A stretch of 64,000 nucleotides of DNA from Malacoplasma muris (GCF_046774425.1 NZ_CP177248.1:434001-498000); one strand, 5' to 3'. Numbered from the stretch's first letter, positions 1 to 11,661 are shown. A program made the numbers and translations. Notes: generated by a model from the sequence alone, not told the origin.

Positions 1-191
1 ATACATATGCAGTTAAAAGTGCATTAGATTTGGTTTTCTATGAAAATGAAAATACACCAATTAAAAACCAAATCTACAATCTATATAAATTAGAAATTAA
101 AAATAATGCGTATTATTTTTATCAATATGATGATGCATTTGCATTTCTAGCAGATTACATCAAAAATAATTCAGAAATTATTAATTATTAA
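1..191 (+). pseudogene. 3' end of an upstream copy of the tandem lipoprotein family
   Basis: An open frame enters from the left edge and ends at TAA 189-191 with the residues NNSEIINY. It is nearly identical to the 3' ends of the next two repeat units (to 2076 and 3965), so it is the tail of another array member lying mostly outside the window. Whether that member is intact cannot be seen. The next gene starts 14 bases later. Function unknown. Confidence 0.6.
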
Positions 192-205
192 AAAAGGAAT
201 ATATT

Positions 206-1219
206 ATGAAATTATTAAATAAATTATTATTTAGCTTGCCTTTGTTATCAATTGCATTACCAACTGTTTTAACTTCATGTTCAAAAGAAGTTAGAGAACC
301 AATCTATTTTATTAAACAAGATCCAGATGGTGGACACCATTACACTCTTTATTTTTATGAAACAAAAGCTCCAGATAGTCAAAATAATGGAGTTGTAAAT
401 GTTATTGTTGATATTACTGGAATTAGAGATTGTCATTCATTTTTTATAGATAATAAATATGAGCATAATGGTGCAACATATTTTGTTGAACATGTAATAC
501 TTGGAGCTGGTGTTAGAGAAGATAGAGATTTTAGTAGTTGAACAAACATGACTATATCTATGCCAAGATTTTATAATCCAAAAGTAAATTCAATTAATAC
601 TTTTGATGATCCAGGTATTAATCAAAAAGTAAGAACTATTTTATCATTTGGTACAATACCTTTTGCATATGATGTGAGTGTTAATAAGAGTTATAGATTT
701 GATCAAATTTACTCAGGTAACGATCTTTTTTATGACATGATACCTTATTGAAAAGAAAAACTTCCTAAATTGTATTATAACAATCTTTATATTTATGATG
801 GAACTTCTCCTTATTTTGTGGATTATTATGATAATAACAATTGGAATGACTTAAAAGATTTTTACTATCGTTTTTATATAGTCAGTGATTCAAATAATTT
901 TTTACAATCTTTTTATGAGATGAATGCTCCAATTTGTCATGTTAATTATAGAGGAAAACCAGATGGAACAAATTATAATATAAATTATAAGGGTATATTT
1001 ATAGAACATGAAGATAGTGAAACTGATGATTTAGAAATGTTTATGCCTCAACATGAAGTGCATAATTTTGAAATACCAAATCTTAATAATACAGATAAAG
1101 ATAGTTTGGAGTATAATTTTAGGGAAAAATATATTACCTACATGAATGTCATCAGAAAAGGACAACATATTACTGATGAGACAAGTATTAACAAAAAATG
1201 CTTTAATAAATATATATAA
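206..1219 (+). CDS. tandem-array surface lipoprotein, copy 1 (truncated by frameshift)
   Basis: ATG 206 follows AAAAAGGAATATATT, a good ribosome binding site. The first 25 residues form a lipoprotein signal (basic MKLLNK, hydrophobic LLFSLPLLSIALP, lipobox LTSC), so the mature protein should be lipid-anchored on the outer membrane face. TGA codons at 539 and 749 read as Trp. Compared with copy 2 (starts 2092) the frame is identical until about 1210, where a TA dinucleotide run has four units instead of five. That 2-base loss brings in TAA at 1217-1219, giving 337 residues. No domain was recognised. The remaining homologous sequence continues out of frame to 2076. Confidence 0.75.
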
Positions 1220-2076
1220 TAATATTAAAAAAATACCAAATAATTGACTATATTATTACTCTAATTGTTTTGATTATTTTGAAAACAATATTATTTCTTT
1301 GCAATTTCCAAATCTTGAATCAATTGAAGCAGATGCTTTGAAAGCAAGATGAGAAAATAATTTGTGATATACTAAAATAAAATTACCTGCAAAATTTAGA
1401 GAAGATCCAGCTGTTAAAAATAGAGATCCTAATTTAATTATTGATTATTATTAATAATATACACCTCTACTTAAATACACATCCCAAGATAACACAATTA
1501 AATATGACATTAAACATATTTCAATGTCTACAATAGTGAACTTGAATTAAAAAATAATGCAAAAACAAATTTAATATCAAAACCAGAAGACATTATTCTT
1601 TTAAGAGATGATTTTAATCAATTAAAACAAATCACTTACAAAGAATATGTGCTAGTGTAAATGATATTAACATGGGAGCAACTGAAGTAATTGTTTATGA
1701 CAATAAACAAGATTTAGATAAAGCTAAAAAAGATAGAACAACACTAGAACCATTAGAAATTCTTTATCTAAGAGATTTAGATGGAAATATTGTAAATAAA
1801 GATATTTTTAATCCTAATGGAACCATTAATATTAAAAATTATAGTATTTACAATCCTAGTGAATTAGTTTTATCTAATATTGCATATACATATGCAGTTA
1901 AAAGTGCATTAGATTTGGTTTTCTATGAAAATGAAAATACACCAATTAAAAACCAAATCTACAATCTATATAAATTAGAAATTAAAAATAATGCGTATTA
2001 TTTTTATCAATATGATGATGCATTTGCATTTCTAGCAGATTACATCAAAAATAATTCAGAAATTATTAATTATTAA
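1220..2076 (+). pseudogene. decayed 3' half of tandem lipoprotein copy 1
   Basis: This stretch keeps sequence homologous to the 3' halves of copies 2 and 3 but is broken by the TA-run frameshift near 1210, stops near 1455, and a further 1-base loss near 1650 (compare 3535-3550 in copy 2). The last open part begins at ATG 1672 (MGATEVIVYDNKQDL) and runs to TAA 2076. Read across the breaks, the ancestral protein would have had roughly 600 residues. Whether the open 134-residue tail is translated is doubtful, because no ribosome binding site precedes it. Confidence 0.6.
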
Positions 2077-2091
2077 AAAAAGGAATATATT

Positions 2092-3342
2092 ATGAAATTA
2101 TTAAATAAATTATTATTTAGTTTACCTTTATTATCAATTGCGTTACCAACTATTTTAACTTCATGTTCAAAAGAAGTTAGAGAACCAATCTATTTTATTA
2201 AACAAGATCCAGATGGTGGGCACCATTACACTCTTTATTTTTATGAAACAAAAGCTCCAGATAGTCAAAATAATGGAGTTGTAAATGTCATTGTTGATAT
2301 TACTGGAATTGGAGATTGTCATTCATTTTTTATAGATAATAAATATGAGCATAATGGTGCAACATATTTTGTTGAACATGTAATACTTGGAGCTGGTGTT
2401 AGAGAAGATAGAGATTTTAGTAGTTGAACAAATATGACTATATCTATGCCAAGATTTTATAATCCAAAAGTAAATTCAATTAATACTTTTGATGATCCAA
2501 GTATTAATCAAAAAGTAAAAACTATTTTATCATTTGGTACAATACCTTTTGCATATGATGTGAGTGTTAATAAGAGTTATAGATTTGATCAAATTTACTC
2601 AGGTAACGATCTTTTTTATGACATGATACCTTATTGAAAAGAAAAACTTCCTAAATTGTATTATAACAATCTTTATATTTATGATGGAACTTCTCCTTAT
2701 TTTGTGGATTATTATGATAATAACAATTGGAATGACTTAAAAGATTTTTACTATCGTTTTTATATAGTCAGTGATTCAAATAATTTTTTACAATCTTTTT
2801 ATGAGATGAATGCTCCAATTTGTCATGTTAATTATAGAGGAAAACCAGATGGAACAAATTATAATATAAATTATAAGGGTATATTTATAGAACATGAAGA
2901 TAGTGAAACTGATGATTTAGAAATGTTTATGCCTCAACATGAAGTGCATAATTTTGAAATACCAAATCTTAATAATACAGATAAAGATAGTTTGGAGTAT
3001 AATTTTAGGGAAAAATATATTACCTACATGAATGTCATCAGAAAAGGACAACATATTACTGATGAGACAAGTATTAACAAAAAATGCTTTAATAAATATA
3101 TATATAATAATATTAAAAAAATACCAAATAATTGACTATATTATTACTCTAATTGTTTTGATTATTTTGAAAACAATATTATTTCTTTGCAATTTCCAAA
3201 TCTTGAATCAATTGAAGCAGATGCTTTGAAAGCAAGATGAGAAAATAATTTGTGATATACTAAAATAAAATTACCTGCAAAATTTAGAGAAGATCCAGCT
3301 GTTAAAAATAGAGATCCTAATTTAATTATTGATTATTATTAA
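2092..3342 (+). CDS. tandem-array surface lipoprotein, copy 2
   Basis: ATG 2092 lies behind AAAAAAGGAATATATT. The 416-residue product has the same lipoprotein signal as copy 1 (lipobox LTSC). In-frame TGA codons near 2425, 2635, 3133, 3238 and 3253 encode Trp. It is nearly identical to copy 1 over the first 330 residues and then stays in frame through the five-unit TA run, ending at tandem TAA codons (3340-3345) after PNLIIDYY. Downstream, homologous coding sequence resumes in the same frame but is frameshifted again near 3395, so this copy is also probably shorter than its ancestor. No enzymatic domain was recognised. Likely an antigenic surface protein. Confidence 0.8.
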
Positions 3343-3965
3343 TAATATACACCTCTACTTAAATACACATCCCAAGATAACACAATTAAATATGACATTA
3401 AACATATTTCAATGTCTATAATAGTGAACTTGAATTGAAAAATAATGTCAAAACAAATTTAATATCAAAACCAGAAGACATTATTCTTTTGAGAGATGAT
3501 TTTAATCAATTAAAACAAATCACTTATAAAGAATATGTGTCTAGTGTTAATGATATTAATATGGGAGCAACTGAAGTTATTGTTTATGACAATAAACAAG
3601 ATTTAGATAAAGCTAAAAAAGATAGAACAACACTAGAACCATTAGAAATTATTTATCTAAGAGATTTAGATGGAAATATTGTAAATAAAGATATTTTTAA
3701 TCCTAATGGAACCATTAATATTAAAAATTATAGTATTTACAATCCTAGTGAATTAGTTTTATCTAATATTGCATATACATATGCAGTTAAAAGTGCATTA
3801 GATTTGGTTTTCTATGAAAATGAAGATACGCCAATTAAAAACCAAATCTACAATTTATATAAATTAGAAATTAAAAATAATTCTTATTATTTTTATCAAT
3901 ACAATGATGCATTTGCATTTCTAGCAGATTACATCAAAAATAATTCAGAAATTATTAATTATTAA
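3343..3965 (+). pseudogene. detached 3' half of tandem lipoprotein copy 2
   Basis: This is homologous to the C-terminal half of the ancestral lipoprotein (PLLKYT, DNTIKYD, then KPEDIILLRDDFNQLK and GATEVIVYDNKQDL). A 1-base deletion relative to copy 3 near 3395 breaks the first 90 bases. From TTG 3435 the frame is open for 176 residues to TAA 3965. There is no ribosome binding site at 3435. It could be a remnant or be made by reinitiation. It ends 13 bases before the next copy. Confidence 0.55.
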
Positions 3966-3978
3966 AAAGGAATATATT

Positions 3979-5235
3979 ATGAAATTATTAAATAAATTAT
4001 TATTTAGTTTACCTTTATTATCAATTGCATTACCAACTGTTTTAACTTCATGTTCAAAAGAAGTTAGAGAACCAATCTATTTTATTAAACAAGATCCAGA
4101 TGGTGGGCACCATTACACTCTTTATTTTTATGAAACAAAAAGACCAGATAGTCAAAATAATGGAGTTGTAAATGTTATTGTTGATATTACTGGAACTGGA
4201 GATTGTCATTCATTTTTTATAGATAACAAATATGAGCATAATGGTGCAACATATTTTGTTGAACATGTAATACTTGGAGCTGGTGTTAGAGAAGATAGAG
4301 ATTTTAGTAGTTGAACAAACATGACTTTATCTATGCCAAGATTTTATAATCCAAAAGTAAATTCAATTAATACTTTTGAAGATCCAAGTATTAATCAAAA
4401 AGTAAGAACTATTTTATCATTTGGCACAATGCCATATGCATATGATGTAAGTGTTAATAAGAGTTATAATTTTTATGATTATTGAAGCGGTAACTCTGTT
4501 GGAGGATTTACATATAATTTAATACCTTATTGAAAAGAAAAATTACCAAGTTTGTACTATAATAATCTTTATATATTTGAGGATTATTTCGCATATTCAG
4601 TTGACTATTATGATAATAACAAATGAAATGAAATCAAAGATTTTTTCTATCGTTTTTATATAGCAAGTGATTCTAACAATTTTTTACAATCTTTTTATGA
4701 AATGAATGCACCTATTTGTCATGTTAATTATAGAGGAAAACCAGATGGAACAGATAATAATGAAACTAATACAGGTGTATTTATAGAACATGAAGATAGT
4801 GAAACTGAATATTTAGAAATGTATATGCCTCAATATAAATTAAATAATTTTGAAATACCAAATTATGGTTTTAATGAAGAACAACAAATTATACAAAGTG
4901 GTTTTAGAGATAGTTATATTAGTATGGCAAATACAATAAGAACAGGAACCCACATTAACACAAGTCTTAATAGAAAATGTTTTAATAGATACACATATAA
5001 TAACATTAAAGAAATACCAAATAATTGATTATATTATTATTCTAGTTGTTTTGAATATTTTGAAAGTAATCCTTTCTCTTTACAATTTCCAAATCTTGAA
5101 TTAATTGAAGCAGATGCATTTAAGTCAGAAAGAGAAAACACTTTATGAAGCATAAAAATAATGCTACCTGCAAAATTTAAAGATGACCCAGCTGTTAAAA
5201 ATAAAGATCCTAATTTAACTATTAAGTTTATATAA
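3979..5235 (+). CDS. tandem-array surface lipoprotein, copy 3 (more divergent)
   Basis: ATG 3979 follows AAAAAGGAATATATT. The 418-residue lipoprotein has the family signal and lipobox LTSC. The N-terminal 150 residues are nearly identical to copies 1 and 2. The middle (about residues 155-350) has diverged, for example NFYDYWSGNSVGGF in place of the RFDQIYSGNDLF segment, suggesting diversifying change or recombination with another paralogue. TGA encodes Trp throughout. It stops at TAA 5233-5235 after DPNLTIKFI, where a small indel separates it from the rest of the ancestral frame. Function unknown; surface-exposed by its signal. Confidence 0.8.
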
Positions 5236-5692
5236 ACCTCTACTTAAATACACACCCCAAGATAACACAATTAAATATGACTTAGAAACATTTTTCAATG
5301 TTTACAACAGTGAACTTGAATTGAAAAATAATGCAAAAACAAATTTAATATCAAAACCAGAAGACATTATTCTTTTAAGAGATGATTTTAATCAATTAAA
5401 ACAAATTACTTATAAAGAATATGTTTCTAGTGTTAATGATATTAATATGGGAGCAACTGAAGTAATAGTTTATGACAATAAACAAGATTTAGATAAAGCT
5501 AAAAAAGATAGAACAACACTAGAACCATTAGAAATTCTTTATCTAAGAGATTTAGATAGAAATATTGTAAATAAAGATATTTTTAATCCTAATGGAACCA
5601 TTAATATTAAAAATTATAGTATTTACAATCCTAGCGAATTAGTTTTATCTAATATTTTTTACACTAATAATATTTCAATTCATAATCACTAA
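5236..5692 (+). pseudogene. detached and truncated 3' half of tandem lipoprotein copy 3
   Basis: The frame beginning with LYKPLLKYTPQDN is open from just after the copy 3 stop and matches the C-terminal half of the family. From TTG 5321 it runs 123 residues. The last 60 family residues are missing: after ELVLSNI the sequence changes to FYTNNISIHNH and stops inside a terminator hairpin. The array's right end is therefore a deletion or recombination junction. Probably not a functional gene. Confidence 0.55.
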
Positions 5693-5710
5693 AATGATTA
5701 TGAATTTTTT
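5677..5710 (+). terminator. rho-independent terminator after lipoprotein array
   Basis: A 12-bp perfect stem (AATTCATAATCA with TGATTATGAATT) around loop CTAAAA is followed by a T run. The stop codon of the truncated 3' remnant lies inside it. Confidence 0.8.
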
Positions 5711-5798
5711 ATGTTGATTTTAATAAATAAAGTATATAATTACTAGTAGTTATATAAATCATTTAATAAATAATAAATTAATTAATAAAGGCATTAAT

Positions 5799-7241
5799 AT
5801 GTGAGATGAAGAACTTTTAATACCAATATTAATTGGAGTTATTTGTCTATTACTTATTGTTCTTGGAATTTCACTTATAGTTAAATATGTTAAAAAAATT
5901 AGAAAAAACAAAAACAATGAATCAATTCATAATAAAGCAATAATGAATAATAATCCAATTAATTACCATACAAATTCAAATGATAATAATGTTTTACAAG
6001 AAAAATTAAAACAAACAATTAGTAAATATGAAAACATGCAAAATGAATTGAATTTAATTTATTCAAAACAAATAGACAAACTTGCTGATATATCTAAAAT
6101 GAATCCTGATCAAGCAAAAATGTTATTATTAAATAATTTAGAATTAACTTTAAAAAAAGAAAAGTCACAGCTAATAAATCATTATAATGAAATAACAAAA
6201 GAAGAAATTAGTTTAAGAGTTCAAAATATGTTAATTAACTGTTTTGAATCTCTAAATGAAGATTTTGTTGTTCCTAAAACATCATTCACTATTAAATTAG
6301 AAGATGATGCTGTTAAAGGAAGAATAATAGGAAAAGATGGAAGAAACAAAAAAGCTTTTGAATTAGTTACAGGAACTGAATTAATTATAGAAAAAGACCC
6401 TGAAATTACAATTTCATGTTTTAACCCTATTAGAAGAGAGATAGCAAAAAATGTTTTAGTCAAATTAATTGAAAATAAGCATATTGAACCAAGCAGAATT
6501 GAAAAATATTTTGAACAAGAATCATTGATAATTGAAAATAAAATTAATGACATTGGTTTTAATGTTGTTGAAAATCAGTTACAAATGTATGACATTAATA
6601 AAGAATTATATAATTATGTTGGCAAATTATATTTTAGAACTTCATATGGTCAAAATATTTTGTTACACTCTAAAGAGTGTGCAATGCTTGCTGTAAGTAT
6701 TGCAAGAGAAATTGGAGTAGATACAGAGAAAGCAAAAAGAGCAGCATTTTTTCATGATATTGGAAAAAGTGTAGATTTTGATATTGATAACGACCATGTA
6801 GAATCTGGTGTAAAACTTGCAAGAAAATACAATCTTGATGATTATATTATTAATGCAATTGAATCACATCATGAAAAAGTTCCTATTGATAATATATATT
6901 CTGCAATAGTTAAAGTTGTAGATAGAATATCAGCATCAAGACCTGGAGCAAGAATAATATCATTTGAAGAATATATTCAAAGAGTTACAGAAATAGAAAC
7001 TATTTGTAATTCTTTTGAAGGTGTAAAAACTTCATATGCTCTTAAAGCAGGTAAGCAAGTAAGAGTAATAATTGATCCCAAAATTATAGATGATGATCAA
7101 GCAATTATATTGGCACAAGAAATAAAAAATAAATTAGAAGATACACCTATAATAAATAAACAACCAATTGATGTTGTATTAATTAGAGAAAAAAGAATAG
7201 AAATAAAATCTGATGGAAGTGCTGCAAGACTTATCAAATAA
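5799..7241 (+). CDS. rny: ribonuclease Y
   Basis: RNase Y is the membrane-bound endoribonuclease that starts mRNA decay. ATG 5799 is preceded by AAAGG and gives 480 residues, the usual mycoplasma length. The N-terminus carries one membrane helix (about residues 7-30, ILIGVICLLLIVLG), then a charged coiled-coil region (about 50-140), a KH RNA-binding domain with the GKDG loop (about residue 178), and an HD metal phosphodiesterase domain with FFHDIGKS (about residue 318). Codon 2 is TGA (Trp), which shows the code. The ATG at 5943 would remove the membrane anchor and is rejected as a start. It is probably transcribed alone and ends in a terminator. The next gene has its own promoter. Confidence 0.96.
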
Positions 7242-7308
7242 CACATTTTAATACATAAATTGACATTTTATACAATAAATTTCAATTTATATGTTGAATG
7301 TGTTTTTT
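7240..7308 (+). terminator. terminator after rny
   Basis: A long two-step stem: AACACATT pairs with AATGTGTT, and inside it ATAAATTGA pairs with TCAATTTAT. A T run follows at 7303-7308. Confidence 0.65.
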
Positions 7309-7316
7309 AATTTTTG

Positions 7317-7322
7317 TATAAT
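7317..7322 (+). promoter_or_regulatory. -10 box for the PurA-like gene
   Basis: A perfect TATAAT preceded directly by TG, 34 bases before ATG 7356. The in-frame TTG at 7314 overlaps this box, so it is unlikely to be the start codon. No clear -35 was seen. Confidence 0.55.
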
Positions 7323-7355
7323 TTTAATATATTATGTCTTATTGAGTGGTATTCT

Positions 7356-8453
7356 ATGGGTGTAAAGAGTATTGTATATAAGTTGAATAGTGAGAATTTT
7401 AAAGAATTTAAAATAGATAATTCTAATAATTCTGAAACACTATTTATAATAAGAGATTTTGATAATATTGAAGTTAAAGAAATTTTAAGATTATTAAAAA
7501 ATAATCGTAAAATACTTATTTCTGACCATAGTATTATTGATTGTGAAAAAATATTATTAATTAAAAAATCATTAATAGAAAATCCTCATCTTTTTAAAAA
7601 TCTTTTTATCTCAAAAGAAGTTTATTTAAAAACATGATTTCATAATGACTACTATGATATTTTAAAAGAACTTGAAATTACAAATCTTTTATCTGTTGAT
7701 GATATTATTAAATCTGAAGCATTCACTAGAATTGTCATCAAATTAAAGTTTTTTGATTGCCCATCATACCTACTAAAATGTTTAGATAGTTCTTTATTTT
7801 TAAAAAAATTAAGTTTAGAAAGTTTTAAAGTATTTAAATTTGATTTAGTAGAAGAGTTTAATAAATTAGTTAATTTTTATAAAGAAGTTGAAGCTAATTT
7901 AGTTACTTCAACAAGTATATTTATTGAACAAAACTCTAAAGAATATGACATTGTTTGTAATGTAGTTGATAATTTAGTTTATGAAGATTTAATTAATATT
8001 GAATCATCAAAGATTGGTATTGCAAGTGCTTTAGATATTACTGAAAATACAGTTGCTCAAATGACTCCTTTTGAAAAACATCAAGTTAATTTTCCAGCTG
8101 AAAGTAGTGTTGGATGAATAGATGTTGTTGATTTAAAATATAAAATTAAAAAAATGAACATTGATACATTGTATGTAAATGGATTAGAATTGTATAATAA
8201 TTTAGAAGAAATTAAAGTTTGTAGTGAATATGGATTTAATGGAAATAGAACAAAGTCTCCACAAGACATAGATGAATGTGATTCTGTTGTTCCTTTATAT
8301 TCAAAATTTGATGGATGGCAAAAAGAAATTCTTGATATTCAAGAGCCAAGTGATGTTCCTTGTGAACTACTGTATCTAATATCTGAAATTAAGAAATTAA
8401 CATCTGTTAATGAAATAGTAGTTTTATTAAATTATTTAGAAATTCGTTTATAA
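7356..8453 (+). CDS. PurA-like (adenylosuccinate synthetase) pseudoenzyme
   Basis: The product has 365 residues with TGA as Trp. The last 120 residues align with the genuine PurA of this window (33974-35251): GWIDVVDLKY against GWIDIVALKY, LEEIKVC against IDKIKLC, and VPLYSKFDGWQKEI against DPIYITIDGWKEDI. Weaker colinear matches run upstream, for example LFISKEVYLKTWFHN against LYISNKAHIIFDFHI. The N-terminal GDEGKGK phosphate loop and its catalytic Asp and His are absent, the GPCYTDKAARIGIR segment is reduced to SEAFTRIVIK, and TSSN is lost. It should therefore lack synthetase activity. A regulatory or scaffold role is possible but unproven. ATG 7356 was chosen because a promoter box covers the upstream TTG. 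Placed alone between rny and a membrane gene. Confidence 0.7.
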
Positions 8454-8459
8454 AATAGA

Positions 8460-8491
8460 GTCTATAACTATAATTTGGTTATAGACTTTTT
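8460..8491 (+). terminator. terminator after PurA-like gene
   Basis: A perfect 9-bp stem (GTCTATAAC with GTTATAGAC) with a 9-base loop, followed by TTTTT. Confidence 0.85.
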
Positions 8492-8559
8492 AATATTATT
8501 AATTTATTTTTTATTCATTATGCTATTATTTATTAATGTTTCTCTATAGGATTGATTTT

Positions 8560-9231
8560 ATGGAAGATAAAATTCAACTAATAAATAGATATAAAATTGT
8601 TAAAAGAAATGCTTATTTAACAATTGCTTTTTGAACAATTGGAGTTGTTTTTGCTATTATTGGATTAATCCTTGCAATTATTCCAGGGGTTGGTATGAAT
8701 ACTAGTGGTGAAAATGAGACTAAAACCACTTCATTAACAATTGCTGGAATAATTATATTGTCAGTAATGTTTGCTCTTGGAATATTGTGTGCATTATTTG
8801 GACAAATTTGTTTTCCTACTATGTCAAAAAAGTATTTGCAAAAAAATAATGATCCAAATTATAGTTTATTAATTAATTATGTTACAAAGTGCTATAGTTC
8901 TCCATTTTCTGGATCAATTTCTTTATTAAAACAAATCGATTGAATAATTAATTATAAACAAGAAAGTGATAAGCAGTTTAATGAAATACAAGAGTTTGTT
9001 AATACTAACACAACAAGACTGCAAAAAGAAAAAATGGAGCAAGAAAAGCTTGATTCTATATACAAAGATGAATTAAAATCTGAAATTTTAGAAAACAATA
9101 ATAAAGTAGATGTTAAAAATACAAATTTACAAGAAGATAAAAAACAAGTAAATAAGACTACTTCAAAATTAAATAAAAATAGTAATAGTTCAAAAAAAAC
9201 TACTAAAAACAAGGCAAAAAATAAAAAATAA
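8560..9231 (+). CDS. two-span membrane protein with lysine-rich tail
   Basis: ATG 8560 sits behind TATAGGA. The 223-residue product has two hydrophobic segments (about residues 17-45, AYLTIAFWTIGVVF, and 56-84, LTIAGIIILSVMF). A hydrophilic C-terminal half follows, rich in Lys, Glu and Asn (about 130-223) and probably cytoplasmic and partly coiled-coil, ending in a poly-basic stretch NKAKNKK. Two TGA codons encode Trp. No family was recognised. It resembles the many mycoplasma-specific membrane proteins with charged tails. Function unknown. Confidence 0.75.
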
Positions 9232-9381
9232 TAGAAAATTATTATTTTTTATTTTTTTTATAAAATTAAAATATTTTTATAAAAATTCAATAATAAATGT
9301 ATAATTATGTATTTGTCATATTGAAAATGATTTTATTTATCTTTATAATTATTAGTATAGTGCTAATGAGGTATTTTATAT

Positions 9382-11661
9382 ATGAAATATAAAAAATTAA
9401 TTGTCTCTCAAGACAATAAATTGGTTCTAGAAGATTACAATTTAAATACTAGTAATTCAGAAATTCTAGATCTTAACAAATCATTATATGATGTAGCAAG
9501 CGACGAAGAACTTCAACAATTTATAAAAGAAAATGCAATTGATCCTGAAAAAATTTATTTAATTTGTGTTAAAGAAGATTTTGGTACTAATGATCAAAGA
9601 ATTGAAAATATTCCTGATGTAAAACCTATATATAAATCTATTAAGAAAATTTTCAAAAAATTTGATAATGTATTTTTCTTTGTTTACAACACATTCATGA
9701 AAAATGAAGAAGCTATTAATCCAAACATGGATTCACCATCTACTTTGGATGCACAAGAAGTTAGTACACAAGATGAATATGTTGAACCTGTAGATCAAGC
9801 AGAAGAAGTTGTTGCTGAAGAATATGTTCCTGAAGGACAAGAAGATATTGAACAAGTTGCTGAAGAATATATAGTAGAAGAAAATGTTCAAGAAGAACCA
9901 ATTCAATTCAATGAAGAAGAATGACAAAATGATCAAGAAACAAATTATGATGAATTTGTTGTTCAAACTGAAGCTAATGAACAAGTAGAAGAAGAAATTC
10001 AAGAACCTGTTTATGAAGAACAAGTTGAAGAAGTAGTTGAAGATATTCTACCAGCTGAAGAAGTTTATGCTGAACAAGAAGAAGTTCAAGATCAACTAAT
10101 TGAAGAAGAAAATAAAGAAGAAGAAGTTGATTGAAATGCAATTCCAGTAATTGATACTGATGATAATTTTGTTCAAACTCATGTTGAAGTTGAAGCTCAA
10201 CCAGATGTACAACAAGCAGATGATAAATGAACAGCACTTGAATCAACTAATGAAGTATTTGAAGCTGAAACAATGACATCAGATCAATTAAGTTCACCTT
10301 ATGATGAAGATGTTAAAAGATTTAATGATATTAGTTTATCAACAGCAAATAGTGATATAGAAAATAATGATATTTTAATTCCAGAATCTTACTATAATGA
10401 AGATAATGAAGAACAAATTAGTTATGAAGACTATAATGAATTCCAAAATGATTATGAATTAAATGTTCATGCCTTAAAATCAATTTATGATTTTATTTGA
10501 AGAATGTTAGTTCTAAATAACTACAATTTAAAATTAAATGATTTGCTATATTTATCTGTAAATAATCTTGATGCATTTTCTGTTGGACAAAGTGATTTTG
10601 TAAGACAAACAGCTAACCGTGCTGAATCTTTATTTGATTTAATTTTACAATTAGATATTAAATTAGAATTTAATAACTCATTATTCTATATTTACCTTGC
10701 TGAATTATTTGTAATTAAATCTAATAAAATTGTTGTAAACAAAAATTTCTTAAATACTCTTTCAATTTGAGTTAATAAAACATCAAAGGAAAAATTTGTT
10801 TCTCAAGTTGAACAATTTATTAACTATAGTAGTATTTACAATAAGAAAATTGTGTTCTCTTACTTTATTGAGTTAAGTAACTTTATTAAAGGATGTATCC
10901 CAACAATTTCTCCTTCTCTTAACTTAGTTGATATTCATAGAATTTTAACTAACCCAAGTAAAGTTGCAAGAAAAGATAATGTATTTGCATTCATGATTTA
11001 TAAAATGAATGAAGTATTTAGAAATAATGGAATTGTAATTGAAAGTGATTTAGTTGAAACTCCAGATAACATGTTTGTAGACAGCAAAGAAAAATATCTT
11101 GATGATGCTGAATTAAATTGAAAAACAAAATTATCGTCTTTATATAAAAGATTAGTTGAAAACATTAGAAATTATGTTTTATCTAAAGGAAATAGCGAAA
11201 CTGAAATCTTTAACTTATATGTAGATATCAAAGATTTAAGAATGTATAAAGATAATAATCTTGATTCTTCATTATCAACAGATGTTGTTGATGTATTTAA
11301 CCATGGAAATAGCTACTTAACTATTGGTGATGCTTTTGAAAGAACTCCTTCAATTGTTCCAACTCAAGTTGAACCAGTAAGTTATGAAGATAATACAACT
11401 TATGTTTCTCCAGTAAACTATAATTTACCTACAGAAAAACCATATGAAGAAATTGCTAATGGTAATATTGAAAACAGATATGTAGATGATTCATTAGTAC
11501 AACCAAGCAGACCAACTACAAGATTCAATTCTGCTGAATTAGAAGATTCTATGACAAGAAGAATTGAAGAATATGAAAAGAAGATCAAAGAAAACATTGC
11601 TAGAATTGAAGCTGAAAGAAAAAATCTTAGAGAAAAGATGGAAGCTCTTAAGAATTTATAA
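9382..11661 (+). CDS. large acidic repeat protein, possible cytoskeletal or attachment-organelle component
   Basis: ATG 9382 follows a weak GAGG site; the frame runs 759 residues with TGA as Trp. About residues 1-105 form a globular domain. Residues about 115-330 are extremely acidic and repetitive (EEVVAEEYVPEGQ, QVEEEIQEPVYEE), rich in Glu, Val, Gln and Pro. Residues about 350-600 look helical and ordered. The last 55 residues form a charged coiled coil (RRIEEYEKKIKENIARIEAE). There is no signal peptide or membrane helix, so it is cytoplasmic. Acidic, Pro/Gln-rich regions followed by coiled coils are typical of mollicute terminal-organelle proteins, but no EAGR box is visible, so that role is inference. 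It has its own transcription unit. Confidence 0.8.

Larger units (their letters stand above)
1..5676 (+). repeat. tandem array of about 1.89-kb lipoprotein units
   Basis: Gene starts at 206, 2092 and 3979 are spaced 1886 and 1887 bases apart, and the first 191 bases match the tail of each unit. Units 1 and 2 are nearly identical including their intergenic bases; unit 3 is more divergent in the middle and truncated at its end. This is the pattern expected of unequal crossing-over within a surface antigen family. Confidence 0.9.

Noticed and set aside
206..5235. Calling the short TGA-bounded frames separate genes
   Set aside because: TGA encodes Trp here (rny codon 2, catalase, cas9). The pieces join into single lipoproteins.
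7314..7355. TTG 7314 as the start of the PurA-like gene
   Set aside because: TTG overlaps a perfect TATAAT, so the transcript would begin after it. ATG 7356 is preferred.
9733..10246. Long minus-strand frames opposite the acidic protein
   Set aside because: They are complements of the Glu/Gln/Val repeats (GAA gives TTC, CAA gives TTG) and have no ribosome site.
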